Origin: Borreliella lanei
GTDB lineage: Bacteria; Spirochaetota; Spirochaetia; Borreliales; Borreliaceae
Direction: 5' to 3'
Length of the DNA stretch: 64,000 bases
Assembly (NCBI RefSeq): GCF_014205895.1
Contig: NZ_JACHFC010000001.1
Span: forward strand, 124,001 to 188,000
Positions 17,890 to 26,925 of the stretch are shown in pieces; the first letter of the stretch is position 1; every line of letters starts with the position of its first letter. A program made the position numbers and the translations under genes. A model generated the notes under the pieces. The model was not told the DNA's origin, searched no databases, and worked only from the letters and a program-made list of their open reading frames with translations.

Positions 17890-19223
17890 ATGCTAATTGG
17901 TTGCCCTGTACTTGAAAGAACATCTCTCCAAAAGGAACCATTTGGATTAACCTTATTTCTGTCAATTACTGCCATCTTAATCGGTATGTGCACAAATTTT
18001 GTACTCCACAAACTAATCAACATTTTTGTCTTACCAGCCATTGCAGCATGCACAGCATTCGACCCAAGCCTAGCACAATAAAGCGAATCACTAGCATTAG
18101 CAGGGGAACTTCTAATAATATAGCTAGGATCAATGTATTTAAGAGTAAATTGTATATTTTTTGCCTTAAAATATTCTGTAATTTTATCTTTAATATAAAG
18201 CCCAATATCCTCATAAAGCAAATTCCCAGAATCGTCTTTCTTTTTAGGAAAATGATCAAAATATTTTTGACCTGCTCCTTCTGCTATCAATATTACTGCA
18301 TGAGGAATCTCTTCTAAGCTTTCTTTCTCCAAAAGTCGTCTTTCAAGATGAACAAGAAATCCATTAGGACCTTCTATGTCAAAATCAAGCTCTGGAATTA
18401 AACAAAAATTAACATCATTAGAAGAAAGCGCAGTATGAGCAGCAATAAAACCAGAATCCCGCCCCATAACTTTAACAAGTCCAATGCCATTATAAGCACT
18501 ATTAGCTTCAAAATGAGCACCAGCAACAGCTGCAACAGCCTGTTCTACAGCGGTCTCAAATCCAAAAGATTTTTGAACAAACATAAAATCATTGTCTACG
18601 GTTTTAGGAATGCCCACAACTGCTATTTTTAAATTTCTTTTTTCTATTTCCTCAGCAATAAGAAGAGACCCCTTTTGAGTACCATCCCCGCCAATATTAA
18701 AAATCATATTAATGTTCATTCTCTCTAAAGTATCAACTATTTCTACAGGTTTAATACTGCCCCTTGAAGAACCAAGAATAGTGCCTCCAAATTTATTAAT
18801 ATCATCAACAACATCTGGATTAAGATTAATAAAAGGTGAATTTGACTCGGGAAGAAGCCCTTGATATCCAAATTTTACTCCATAAATATTGCGAACCCCA
18901 TAAATTTTCCACAAAGTTCGCACAATAGAACGAATAACATCGTTAAAGCCAGGACAAAGTCCACCACAAGTAGTAATAGCAGCTTTAACATGTCTGGGCA
19001 CAAAATAAATTTTTTCTCTAGGTCCGGCTTTTTCTAAAAGAACATCTTCATACCTATCTCCCTTGTCCTCATCTCTATATACACTAAACTTAATCTTATT
19101 TTTTTCATTAACAAAATGTGAAGAACCCTCACTAGCATAAAAATCAATCAAAGGATTGTTTTGCTTGCATTCTCCCAAGTTATCTATTTTAAAATCTAAA
19201 TTTTCATTTTTAATTCTATACAC
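17880..19223 (-). CDS. pfk: 6-phosphofructokinase, plant/trypanosome-like clade
   Basis: Phosphorylates fructose-6-phosphate at C1, the committed step of glycolysis. The 447-residue protein has KAAITTCGGLCPGFNDVIR, NIGGDGTQKGS, GIPKTVDNDF and VKVMGRDSGFIAAHTAL. Relatives annotated as PPi-dependent often have Asp after GGD and Lys in PKTxDND. Here the pair is Gly (GGDGT) and Lys, as in ATP-using plant and trypanosome enzymes, so ATP use is a reasonable inference. The long N-terminal extension with AGPREKIYF also fits that clade. GTG 19223 lies 6 bases from GGAG; TTG 19226 is an alternative. Confidence 0.88.
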   Translation of the reverse strand: MYRIKNENLDFKIDNLGECKQNNPLIDFYASEGSSHFVNEKNKIKFSVYRDEDKGDRYEDVLLEKAGPREKIYFVPRHVKAAITTCGGLCPGFNDVIRSIVRTLWKIYGVRNIYGVKFGYQGLLPESNSPFINLNPDVVDDINKFGGTILGSSRGSIKPVEIVDTLERMNINMIFNIGGDGTQKGSLLIAEEIEKRNLKIAVVGIPKTVDNDFMFVQKSFGFETAVEQAVAAVAGAHFEANSAYNGIGLVKVMGRDSGFIAAHTALSSNDVNFCLIPELDFDIEGPNGFLVHLERRLLEKESLEEIPHAVILIAEGAGQKYFDHFPKKKDDSGNLLYEDIGLYIKDKITEYFKAKNIQFTLKYIDPSYIIRSSPANASDSLYCARLGSNAVHAAMAGKTKMLISLWSTKFVHIPIKMAVIDRNKVNPNGSFWRDVLSSTGQPISMKN

Positions 19224-19253
19224 CAAATACTCCTTTATAGAATTATAGCCTAA

Positions 19254-20225
19254 TTATTTTCTAATAAATCGACTTTGATCTTTAATCATATCGTATATGT
19301 CATCGTAAATATAAGGAGACCCTTCAATAGGAGATTTAATTAGATTACCAGCTATAAATTCAAAATATTTATTCAACTTTGAACTTTTCTCAAAATCAAT
19401 AAATGGAACTCTATTATTAATAGCCTCTCTGAAACTTTTTGCAAAAGGCACAAAACCTATAAACTCTATTGGTATATTAATATTATTCTTAACAACATTA
19501 ATCAAATTTTCACACATAGCAATCTCTTCACTAGTTTCTATTCTGTTTAACACAACTCTAGGATAAAAATTATTCATCATTCTCTTAACTTTTAAAGAAG
19601 AACTCAAAGAAATAAGTTCAATCCCAACAACCAAATCTTTAAATCCAAGGTTTGTTCCCTCAATCTTATCTTTAAAAAAATTACCAATATAATCCCGTTC
19701 AGGGCTTTTTTGCGGAAATCCTAAATATAAAAGACGATAAAGAGCATTCTTTAAAAAAGAATAAGCATTAAGTATGGAAGGAGTTTCTGGTATTGTAACA
19801 ATTACCCCACTATAAGATGCCAAATAGAAATCTATTGTATTATAAGAGGTTCCAGATCCCAAATCTAAAAAAATAAAATCGGCAATAAGATCTTTTTGAA
19901 TGGATTCTATAATCTTTTTCTTAATAGAAAAAGGAAGATTAGCTGTTCCTGTATAAAGAGCATCGCCTGGAATAAGATAAAGTTTATCATAAGGTGTTTT
20001 GCATACTAAATCTGAAAAACTTTTACTCTTTTTATTAATAAAAGAACCAATACCCACACCCTTATTTTTAACTCCCAAACACGTATGTAGGTTAGAGCCA
20101 CCAAGATCAAGGTCAACAAGTATTACAGTTTTACCTAAACTAGAAAGCTTATAACCAACATTTGCAACAAAAGATGTTTTTCCAACACCACCTTTGCCAC
20201 TTGCTACAGGAATAATTTTAGTCAT
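19254..20225 (-). CDS. MinD/ParA-family ATPase
   Basis: A 323-residue P-loop ATPase with the deviant Walker A of the family (PVASGKGGVGKTSFVANVGY, lysine before GG). Switch I is VDLDLGGSNLHTCLG and Walker B is DFIFLDLGSGTSYNT. The family positions proteins at membranes, poles or flagella. It resembles FlhG/YlxH-type and other MinD relatives, and no MinC or MinE gene is adjacent. It lies 9 bases after ktrA in a minus-strand run ktrB-ktrA-this gene, so a link with K+ transport or membrane organisation is possible but unproven. The C-terminus shows no clear membrane-targeting helix. Confidence 0.85.
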   Translation of the reverse strand: MTKIIPVASGKGGVGKTSFVANVGYKLSSLGKTVILVDLDLGGSNLHTCLGVKNKGVGIGSFINKKSKSFSDLVCKTPYDKLYLIPGDALYTGTANLPFSIKKKIIESIQKDLIADFIFLDLGSGTSYNTIDFYLASYSGVIVTIPETPSILNAYSFLKNALYRLLYLGFPQKSPERDYIGNFFKDKIEGTNLGFKDLVVGIELISLSSSLKVKRMMNNFYPRVVLNRIETSEEIAMCENLINVVKNNINIPIEFIGFVPFAKSFREAINNRVPFIDFEKSSKLNKYFEFIAGNLIKSPIEGSPYIYDDIYDMIKDQSRFIRK

Positions 20226-20234
20226 TCTTAAATC

Positions 20235-21017
20235 CTAATTATCCTTACGATCTTTTTGAAAAATTTTCATAAAATTAAAAATCCTTACAAATCTCGATTT
20301 CTTTTCAGCATCTTTATTCAAATTTTCATCCTCTTTAGAGCTTGAAATTAAATCTTTAATTAAATCTTTATTATTTGTAAAATTTTCAATACTATCTGGT
20401 TTACCACAAATTACAATTTTATCATCTTTTAAAAAAAAATAATCACCATCAACAAATTCATATCTAGAATTACTTAAATTCCTAACAGCAATAACTGTAA
20501 TTCCACATTCTCTTCTAAGATCGGCTTCAAAAAGAGTTTTACCAACATATTCTTTGGGAATAACAGTTTCAGCAACAATAATATCATACCCAATAATATT
20601 ATAAGTTGAAAGATTCGGAGATACTAATAACGGAGTTAATCTTCTTGCAGCATCTTTACTTGGAAATATAATTTTTGTTGCGCCAAGAGTTTTTAATATT
20701 TCAGCATCATCCCTATTTTCTGTCTTAACACATATTTCCTTCAAGCCCAAAAGATTGCAATAGTGAGTAACAAGAGCACTTTTGCCAAGATCATCATCAA
20801 AGTCAATAACAACAGCGTCCGTATCTATTGGGATTATCCTTTTTAAAGCATTTTTAGTGAATTGCTCAACAACAAAGCTTTCTGTAGATATCACATCATA
20901 TTCTTCAATAAGTTCTTTAGATGTATCTATAATAATAATTTGACAATCAAGCCTGCTTAAATCTTCAAGTAGGTGAATTCCTAAATTACTAAGTCCAATA
21001 ATAACAAATGTTTTCAT
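20235..21017 (-). CDS. ktrA: K+ uptake regulatory subunit KtrA (RCK domains)
   Basis: A cytoplasmic ring-forming subunit that gates the KtrB channel on binding nucleotides. The 260 residues have an N-terminal RCK Rossmann domain (FVIIGLSNLGIHLLEDLS, then IIDTSKELIEEYD). A C-terminal RCK_C domain follows (about 135-215; VIPKEYVGKTLFEADLR, CGITVIAVRN, GDYFFLKDDKIVICG). About 40 charged extra residues follow. In other bacteria RCK_C binds c-di-AMP; this is only possible here. TTG 21026 would overlap the ktrB stop. ATG 21017 gives the usual MKTFVIIGL start. It is cotranscribed with ktrB. Confidence 0.92.
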   Translation of the reverse strand: MKTFVIIGLSNLGIHLLEDLSRLDCQIIIIDTSKELIEEYDVISTESFVVEQFTKNALKRIIPIDTDAVVIDFDDDLGKSALVTHYCNLLGLKEICVKTENRDDAEILKTLGATKIIFPSKDAARRLTPLLVSPNLSTYNIIGYDIIVAETVIPKEYVGKTLFEADLRRECGITVIAVRNLSNSRYEFVDGDYFFLKDDKIVICGKPDSIENFTNNKDLIKDLISSSKEDENLNKDAEKKSRFVRIFNFMKIFQKDRKDN

Positions 21018-21022
21018 ATGCT

Positions 21023-22345
21023 TCAACCAACCAAAATATCTTGCCTTGGCCTTGTAAATTCTTCAAAACGTGACTTTCTTGAAACAAAAACAGCCATTGA
21101 AAAAAGCCCTATTCGTCCTGCAAACATAGTAAAAATTATAATGACTTTCCCCCAAAATGACAAATCCTGAGTTACTCCAACTGAAAGACCAACCGTTCCA
21201 AAAGCAGAAAATACTTCATAACCCAAATCAATAACCTTCCAATTGCCAGATCCTCCCTCAAAAAAAAGAAGCATAAAAAAGGAAAAACTTAAAATAAAAA
21301 TAGCTCTTGCAAAAAATAAAAGTGCAAATCTTATACTATCTATTGAAACCTTGTAAGACCCAATAATATATCCATTGCCGTTTTGATTTTTAACAACAGC
21401 TAATACAATTAAAAAAAATGTTGTAATCTTAATTCCTCCTGCAGTTGATCCGGGTGCACCACCAATAAACATGAATGGTAAAGAAACTATTTGAGTTCTT
21501 CCACTTATTAAAGAATTATCAAGATAATTAAAACCAGCAGTTCTAGTACTAATCGAATAAAAAATTGAATTAAATATTAAAGTACTCATTGAATAACCAG
21601 CTTTTAATTTATGCATCTCTGTAAAAAAAAATAAAATTGCACCAATTATAATTAAAAAGAAACTTAAAGAAAAAACTATTTTGGCATGAAGCGATAATTT
21701 TTTTTTGTTCTTAATAGTATTCTTTACATCTCTATAAACCATAAATCCAAGCCCACCACAAATTATTAAAATAGAGACCACAACTATAGCTTCAGGAACA
21801 TCTCGCCATGCATAAATACTCTCAGAATGCATAGAAAAACCTGCATTGCAAAAAGCAGAAATTGTCGTAAATAACGCCTCTAAAAAAGAAATATTCACTC
21901 CCCTAAGTTTAAAACAAATAAGTATTAATATTAAACCTATCATTTCAACTGAAAAAGTTATAAACAATATGCTTTTTAAAATTCTAATAGGATTATATTC
22001 TATATTTGAAAGGGAATATTGCTTTATTATTCTTGCATCTGTTAAATTCATTTTCTTTTTAGGTATAAGCAAATAAAAAGTGGTAATACTTATAAATCCA
22101 AGTCCCCCAAGCTGGATTAGCAACATTATCAAAATAAATCCAAAAGTAGAAAAGCCTTCCATTTTAACCGTTATAAGGCCTGTAATACTTACAGCAGAAA
22201 CAGCGGTAAAAAGAGCATCAATGTATGCTAATTTACCATCTCCTTCCCAGGAAATAGGCAACATCAACAAAAGAGAGCCTATAAACATAATTAAAACAAA
22301 ATAACTAAAAAGTAAAAACCTGTCGCTAAATTCAAATTTCAACAT
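21023..22345 (-). CDS. ktrB: K+ uptake channel subunit KtrB (TrkH/Ktr family)
   Basis: The membrane pore for Na+-dependent K+ uptake. The 440-residue protein carries the four pore-loop repeats of the family: SAVSITGLITVKM, SAFCNAGFSMHSES, STRTAGFNYLDNS and SAFGTVGLSVGV, with eight or more membrane segments. The gating loop region GGAPGSTAGGIKITTF is present. A TTG at 22354 is in frame, but ATG 22345 gives the expected start MLKFEFSD. No ribosome site is seen. A TTCAAT/TATAAG pair in the short gap toward cyaB may be its promoter. Confidence 0.95.
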   Translation of the reverse strand: MLKFEFSDRFLLFSYFVLIMFIGSLLLMLPISWEGDGKLAYIDALFTAVSAVSITGLITVKMEGFSTFGFILIMLLIQLGGLGFISITTFYLLIPKKKMNLTDARIIKQYSLSNIEYNPIRILKSILFITFSVEMIGLILILICFKLRGVNISFLEALFTTISAFCNAGFSMHSESIYAWRDVPEAIVVVSILIICGGLGFMVYRDVKNTIKNKKKLSLHAKIVFSLSFFLIIIGAILFFFTEMHKLKAGYSMSTLIFNSIFYSISTRTAGFNYLDNSLISGRTQIVSLPFMFIGGAPGSTAGGIKITTFFLIVLAVVKNQNGNGYIIGSYKVSIDSIRFALLFFARAIFILSFSFFMLLFFEGGSGNWKVIDLGYEVFSAFGTVGLSVGVTQDLSFWGKVIIIFTMFAGRIGLFSMAVFVSRKSRFEEFTRPRQDILVG

Positions 22346-22441
22346 ATCATACAAAAAGTTGTTTAAATTATTAAAAATTCATCTTATATAGCATAATATT
22401 TTAACATTGAAATATTATCATAATTACATTATTTTTAATAT

Positions 22442-22975
22442 ATGTTTGAAATAGAATCAAAAGCATTTATTCCTCCAAAAGAGTTAAAAAGAATTATTAA
22501 GCTAGCAAATAAAAAATTCAAATTTATTAAAGAAGAAATAAAAACCGACATCTATTACTCAAACCAAAAAAAAATTATAAGAATAAGAAAATTAAATAAT
22601 CTAGAAAAAATTGTTACATTTAAAAAAAAAATATTAGACAAAAACACTACTATAGAAATTAATAAAGAGATAGAATTCAAAATAGATAGTATTAATAATT
22701 TTTTAATCCTTATAAAAGAACTTAAATTTAAAAAGCTATATAAAAAGATAAAAAAAAGTTTAATTTATCAAACTAATAATTTAAATGTAGAGATAAACGA
22801 AATAAAAAATCTTGGATTTTTTTTAGAAATAGAAAAAATAATTAACAATCAAAATGATATAGACTTGGCAAAAAAAGAAATTGATAACATAATCAACCAA
22901 TTTGGATTAAAAGAAAACCTTGAAACTAGACCTTACTCTGAATTACTCTCATTGGCAAACCAAAGTAAAAAATAA
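22442..22975 (+). CDS. cyaB: Class IV adenylate cyclase CyaB (CYTH domain)
   Basis: Makes cAMP from ATP. CYTH proteins may also be thiamine triphosphatases or polyphosphate-acting enzymes. The 177 residues begin with the CYTH signature MFEIESKAF (ExExK type). They contain basic strands IIRIRKL and IVTFKKKI that line the tunnel, EFKIDSI, and EINEIKNLGFFLEIE with the metal-binding ExE. CyaB is described in B. burgdorferi as a cAMP-forming enzyme. It is divergent from ktrB, and its 3' end overlaps the convergent next gene by 27 bases. No ribosome site precedes the ATG. Confidence 0.9.
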   Translation: MFEIESKAFIPPKELKRIIKLANKKFKFIKEEIKTDIYYSNQKKIIRIRKLNNLEKIVTFKKKILDKNTTIEINKEIEFKIDSINNFLILIKELKFKKLYKKIKKSLIYQTNNLNVEINEIKNLGFFLEIEKIINNQNDIDLAKKEIDNIINQFGLKENLETRPYSELLSLANQSKK

Positions 22976-24394
22976 TTCATTGGAATTAGAGCTTAAGGTA
23001 GAAACCACAAGCCCTTGATTGCTATAAATTCCAATCTGAGGACTTTTAACATCACTTTTAAAATTCTCCAACTTATTTAAAAAATACCAATTTTTATTCT
23101 TAAAATAAATTAATCTCACATTATTATTGTCTTCAAAGGCTAAAAACAAATTATTTTTATAAAGCCCAATGTCAGTACTTGAACCTTCCATTTCAACATT
23201 AGGACTTATATTAATCCACTTATTACTTTTCAAAGGACAAATGTTTATAATAGGTCTATTTTCAGAAACAAAACTCATAATTATTTGATTAAAATTAGAA
23301 TCAAAAAAGCCTTTAATAAAATTAGCCATATAAACAGAAGGAATATTAGCATTTACCCAAGCATTCTCATTGTTTACAATAAATTCAGATTTAATATCAT
23401 TATTTGACTTATAATTATAAAAAATGCCCAAAAAAGGTTCCGATATTAGCCCAATGTTTGATGAATTAACATTAGAATCACCTTTACTTAAATAAGCATG
23501 TATTACATCAGTCCAAATACTTCCATAGCCCATATTTGAGATTAAATTGACTTTATATTCACCCCCAATTTCTCTTAAATATGCCAAATACAATCTATCC
23601 TTTAAATCAATGCTAATATTTAATAAAGATCCAAAATTTTCTACGTGACTGGGACTAATATCAATCCATTTTCTACTATTAAATTTTTTAACTATAAGCT
23701 CGCTGGCAAAATCAGACCCTGATTTTGTAACAAAAGCAATATATAAATTCCCCTTCGAATTAATTGAAAAATCAAAATTAACTATATTAGTAATATTTCC
23801 ATTAACAGATGAATCAAGATTAAACCAACCAACATCTTGAATAAACTCCGCAACTTTAATATCATCACTATTTTCTAACTGATAAGCAATATAAATATTG
23901 CCTTTATAAATCCTTAATATATACTTTTTAAGCTTGGTGGTTAAATTTAAAACAGGCAAATCTTTTAAAGTAAAAAAGAAATCTTCTTTTTCAATCTTAG
24001 ATGTTTTAGCTTTCAGGGAATCGCTACTTAAAATTGAAAAATCTAAATCTGTAAGCGAAAACTTTATATTTTCATTTTTAGTACCAACGTATATTATTGC
24101 ATAAAGAAAATTTTTATCTAACCTTATTTTAAAATCTCTTCTTTTTACTTTATCAGTTATGTATTTTTTATTAGAAATATCATAAATTTTAAAAACAAAA
24201 TCGGAATTTGAACTCTTATCTAAGGTTAAAATATAATCAGAAGATTTGCTGACTTTTAAATAAATACTTTCTTTCCCATTTTTACTTAAAATACTTAAGG
24301 GACTAATTTCTGTTAATATTTGATTTACTTGAGCTTGAATAAAAGAAAGTTTTGTAAATAAAAATATCAAAATTAATGTCTTATTTATTTTCAT
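22949..24394 (-). CDS. Secreted beta-propeller-like protein of unknown function
   Basis: A 481-residue protein with a signal peptide (TLILIFLFTKLSFIQA, likely cleaved near residue 21). I do not recognise the family, but a loose repeat recurs from about residue 165. Strands such as LYIAFVTKSG, LYLAYLREIG and LFLAFEDNNN alternate with a Trp-containing strand such as RKWIDISP, NKWINISP or KNWYFLN. This four-strand rhythm is what beta-propellers show. Several Asp/Asn-rich turns are present. It is the last gene after thrS-pgsA and overlaps pgsA by 14 bases. It probably works in the periplasm or at the outer membrane. Confidence 0.8.
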   Translation of the reverse strand: MKINKTLILIFLFTKLSFIQAQVNQILTEISPLSILSKNGKESIYLKVSKSSDYILTLDKSSNSDFVFKIYDISNKKYITDKVKRRDFKIRLDKNFLYAIIYVGTKNENIKFSLTDLDFSILSSDSLKAKTSKIEKEDFFFTLKDLPVLNLTTKLKKYILRIYKGNIYIAYQLENSDDIKVAEFIQDVGWFNLDSSVNGNITNIVNFDFSINSKGNLYIAFVTKSGSDFASELIVKKFNSRKWIDISPSHVENFGSLLNISIDLKDRLYLAYLREIGGEYKVNLISNMGYGSIWTDVIHAYLSKGDSNVNSSNIGLISEPFLGIFYNYKSNNDIKSEFIVNNENAWVNANIPSVYMANFIKGFFDSNFNQIIMSFVSENRPIINICPLKSNKWINISPNVEMEGSSTDIGLYKNNLFLAFEDNNNVRLIYFKNKNWYFLNKLENFKSDVKSPQIGIYSNQGLVVSTLSSNSNELFFTLVCQ

Positions 24395-25010
24395 ATTTTT
24401 TTACATTCAAAAATATTAACACATATTCTAAAAATGATAAAATTGCAAAAAAAGCAGCACAAACATACGTCATTTGAACAATAAATAAAAATTTAAATTC
24501 AAAAATTAAAATGTAACTAATAAAATTTTGAACAGGTTCTGTAAAGTTGAGTTGATTTAAAGTATAAAACAAAAGGCTTGCAAAAGTGCAAACAGCATAA
24601 AGAAGTGACTTTAATTTCCCCAAAAAATTTGCTTGTTGAACTATATTAAACTGAATAATTAAATTTCTAACAAACCCAATAGAAATTTCACGATAAATAA
24701 ATATTACAAAAAAATAATAGGGGGTTATACCTTTGTAAAAGAAAAAAACAAAATATGTTAAATGCTGCAAAACATCCGCATAAGGATCTAAAATTTTACC
24801 TACATTGCTAACAAGATCATATTTTCTTGCAAGATATCCATCAATAAAATCAGTAAATTCATTAAAAATGATTAAAAACCAAATAATTCCAAAAAACAAA
24901 TATGAAAAAAATACATTTTCCAAAAAAAGTAAAATTAATATGATAAAGGAAAGTATAATCCTAGCTAATGTTATTTTATTAGGAGTAATGAACTTGATTA
25001 AATTATTCAA
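24381..25010 (-). CDS. pgsA: CDP-diacylglycerol--glycerol-3-phosphate 3-phosphatidyltransferase
   Basis: Makes phosphatidylglycerol phosphate in the inner membrane, leading to phosphatidylglycerol. The 209-residue protein has the CDP-alcohol phosphotransferase motif DGYLARKYDLVSNVGKILD, followed by PYAD, with all its Asp residues, and five or six membrane segments. The start is TTG 25010, about 10 bases past an AAGGAG site that lies in the last codons of thrS. The gene is therefore translationally linked to thrS. The phosphatidylglycerol rather than phosphatidylcholine route is inferred from length and overall pattern. Confidence 0.9.
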   Translation of the reverse strand: MNNLIKFITPNKITLARIILSFIILILLFLENVFFSYLFFGIIWFLIIFNEFTDFIDGYLARKYDLVSNVGKILDPYADVLQHLTYFVFFFYKGITPYYFFVIFIYREISIGFVRNLIIQFNIVQQANFLGKLKSLLYAVCTFASLLFYTLNQLNFTEPVQNFISYILIFEFKFLFIVQMTYVCAAFFAILSFLEYVLIFLNVKKYENK

Positions 25011-25014
25011 TTTA

Positions 25015-26760
25015 TCAAATCTCCTTATCCCTTATTTTAAATAAAATAAATTTAAGAGCTTCATCAAGTTTAATTCCATTTATTTGCTCATTTGTTCTTG
25101 TTCTAATAGATATTCTCTCTTCTGTTGCTTCTCTTTCACCAATTATAAACATATAAGGTATTTTTTTGGCCTGATATTCTCTAATTTTAGCATTCATTCT
25201 TGAGGAACTATTATCAAGCTTTATTCTAATCCCCTCATTTTTAAATTTATTAAAAACTTTAATAGCATAATCTTCTACAATATTGTTAACAGGAATGATT
25301 ACTACTTGAATAGGAGATAACCATAAAGGAAACGCCCCGCCATAGTGCTCTACAAGAATTCCAAAAAATCTTTCAATAGATCCCAGCAAAGCTCGATGAA
25401 TCATAAATGGTCTTTTTTCTTTACCATCCTCAGCAGTATAAGTCATATTAAATCTCTCAGGAAGATTAAAATCAAATTGAATTGTACTCATCTGCCACTC
25501 TCTCTCAAGCGAATCAACTATCTTAAGATCAATTTTAGGTCCATAAAAAGCACCTCCCCCTTTATCAATTTCATAAGGAACTTCAAAATCGCTTAAAGTC
25601 TCTTCAAGAACTTTTAAAGACATTTCCCAATCAGCATCATTCCCAACAGACTTGTCAGGCTTTGTAGAAAGATATGCCTTTAAATTACTAAAGCCAAATT
25701 TACTCCACATATAAATAGCAAACCTAAGAACTTCTTTAATCTCATCTACAACTTGAGAATGCGTGCATATAATATGAGCATCATCCTGAGTAAACCCTCT
25801 AGCTCTCATCAGGCCATGCAAGGCGCCTATCTTTTCATAACGATATACAGTACCAAGTTCGGCCCATCTAAATGGTAAATCTCTGTAAGAATGCTTACCT
25901 GTATTGTAAATTGCAATATGAAAAGGACAATTCATGGGTTTAAGATAATAATCACTTTTATCCATTTCTATTTTTTCAAACATGCTGTCCTTATAAAAAT
26001 CTAAATGGCCAGAAGTTTGCCAAAGCCAAGATTTACCAACATGAGGAGTAAAAAGAATATCATACCCATTTTTAGAGTGCTCTTCTCTCCAAAAATCTTC
26101 TATTAAAGCTCTTATTTTGGCACCATTGGGATGAAAAAAAACAAGTCCTGGGCCAATCTCTTCATGAATAGAAAATAAATCAAGCTCTTTTCCAAGCTTT
26201 CTATGATCTCTTTTTTTTATTTCCTCTCTTAAATTAAGATAAGATCTTAGCTCTTTTTCATTATTCCATAAAGTTCCATAAATTCTGGTAAGCATTGGAT
26301 TTTTTTCACTGCCTCGCCAATAAGCTCCAGCAATGCTAGTAAGCTTAAATGCCTTTGGATCAATTTTATTCATATTCTCAACATGAGGACCCCTACAAAG
26401 ATCGACAAAATTATGACTCTTATAAATAGAAATTTCATTTTGTAAATCAAAATTTTTAATCAAATCAATCTTATAAGGTTCATCTTTAAAAATTTCAAGA
26501 GCCTGTTCTACGCTTATTATCTCCTTTTCAAAAGAACTCCCGGTCTTTAAAATCTCTCTCATTCTATTTTCTATGTCTAAAAGAGAATCTTCTGTAATCT
26601 GCCTTTTAAATTCAAAATCATAATAAAAACCATCTTTAATGGGAGGACCTATTGCAATCTTGGTATTTGGAAATAAATCACGTACAGCTTCTGCCATAAC
26701 ATGAGCTATTGAGTGTCTTTTTTTGTAAAGAATATCTTCTTTATCTAAATCTTTGCTCAC
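25015..26760 (-). CDS. thrS: Threonyl-tRNA synthetase lacking the N-terminal TGS domain
   Basis: Charges tRNA-Thr with threonine; the tRNA-Thr gene is at 39596. At 581 residues it is about 60 shorter than E. coli ThrRS. It begins where the editing domain begins (KKRHSIAHVMAEAV), so the TGS domain is absent. The editing-site HxxxH and CRGPH are intact. The class II core has the zinc residues (MNCPFH and later His), motif 2 (RWAELGTVYRYE) and motif 3 (HRALLGSIERFFG). The anticodon-binding domain is present. The GTG start is about 8 bases past AAAGG. I see no T-box leader. Confidence 0.96.
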   Translation of the reverse strand: MSKDLDKEDILYKKRHSIAHVMAEAVRDLFPNTKIAIGPPIKDGFYYDFEFKRQITEDSLLDIENRMREILKTGSSFEKEIISVEQALEIFKDEPYKIDLIKNFDLQNEISIYKSHNFVDLCRGPHVENMNKIDPKAFKLTSIAGAYWRGSEKNPMLTRIYGTLWNNEKELRSYLNLREEIKKRDHRKLGKELDLFSIHEEIGPGLVFFHPNGAKIRALIEDFWREEHSKNGYDILFTPHVGKSWLWQTSGHLDFYKDSMFEKIEMDKSDYYLKPMNCPFHIAIYNTGKHSYRDLPFRWAELGTVYRYEKIGALHGLMRARGFTQDDAHIICTHSQVVDEIKEVLRFAIYMWSKFGFSNLKAYLSTKPDKSVGNDADWEMSLKVLEETLSDFEVPYEIDKGGGAFYGPKIDLKIVDSLEREWQMSTIQFDFNLPERFNMTYTAEDGKEKRPFMIHRALLGSIERFFGILVEHYGGAFPLWLSPIQVVIIPVNNIVEDYAIKVFNKFKNEGIRIKLDNSSSRMNAKIREYQAKKIPYMFIIGEREATEERISIRTRTNEQINGIKLDEALKFILFKIRDKEI

Positions 26761-26925
26761 AACAATACCTTTAGCCTTTCGATTTTTATTAAAAAATTAA
26801 AATTCAAATCCATCACTTTTACGCAAAAATACGCACCTCAAATATTTATAATTACTAAATTAAAATATACAAAAAAATTTTCTAAAAAAATAGAGATAAG
26901 AAAACAAAAAACTAAAAATAAATTC

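Noticed and set aside
26761..26925. Possible T-box or attenuator leader before thrS
   Set aside because: No T-box sequence or terminator/antiterminator pair is visible; only ordinary A+T-rich sequence and promoter-like elements.
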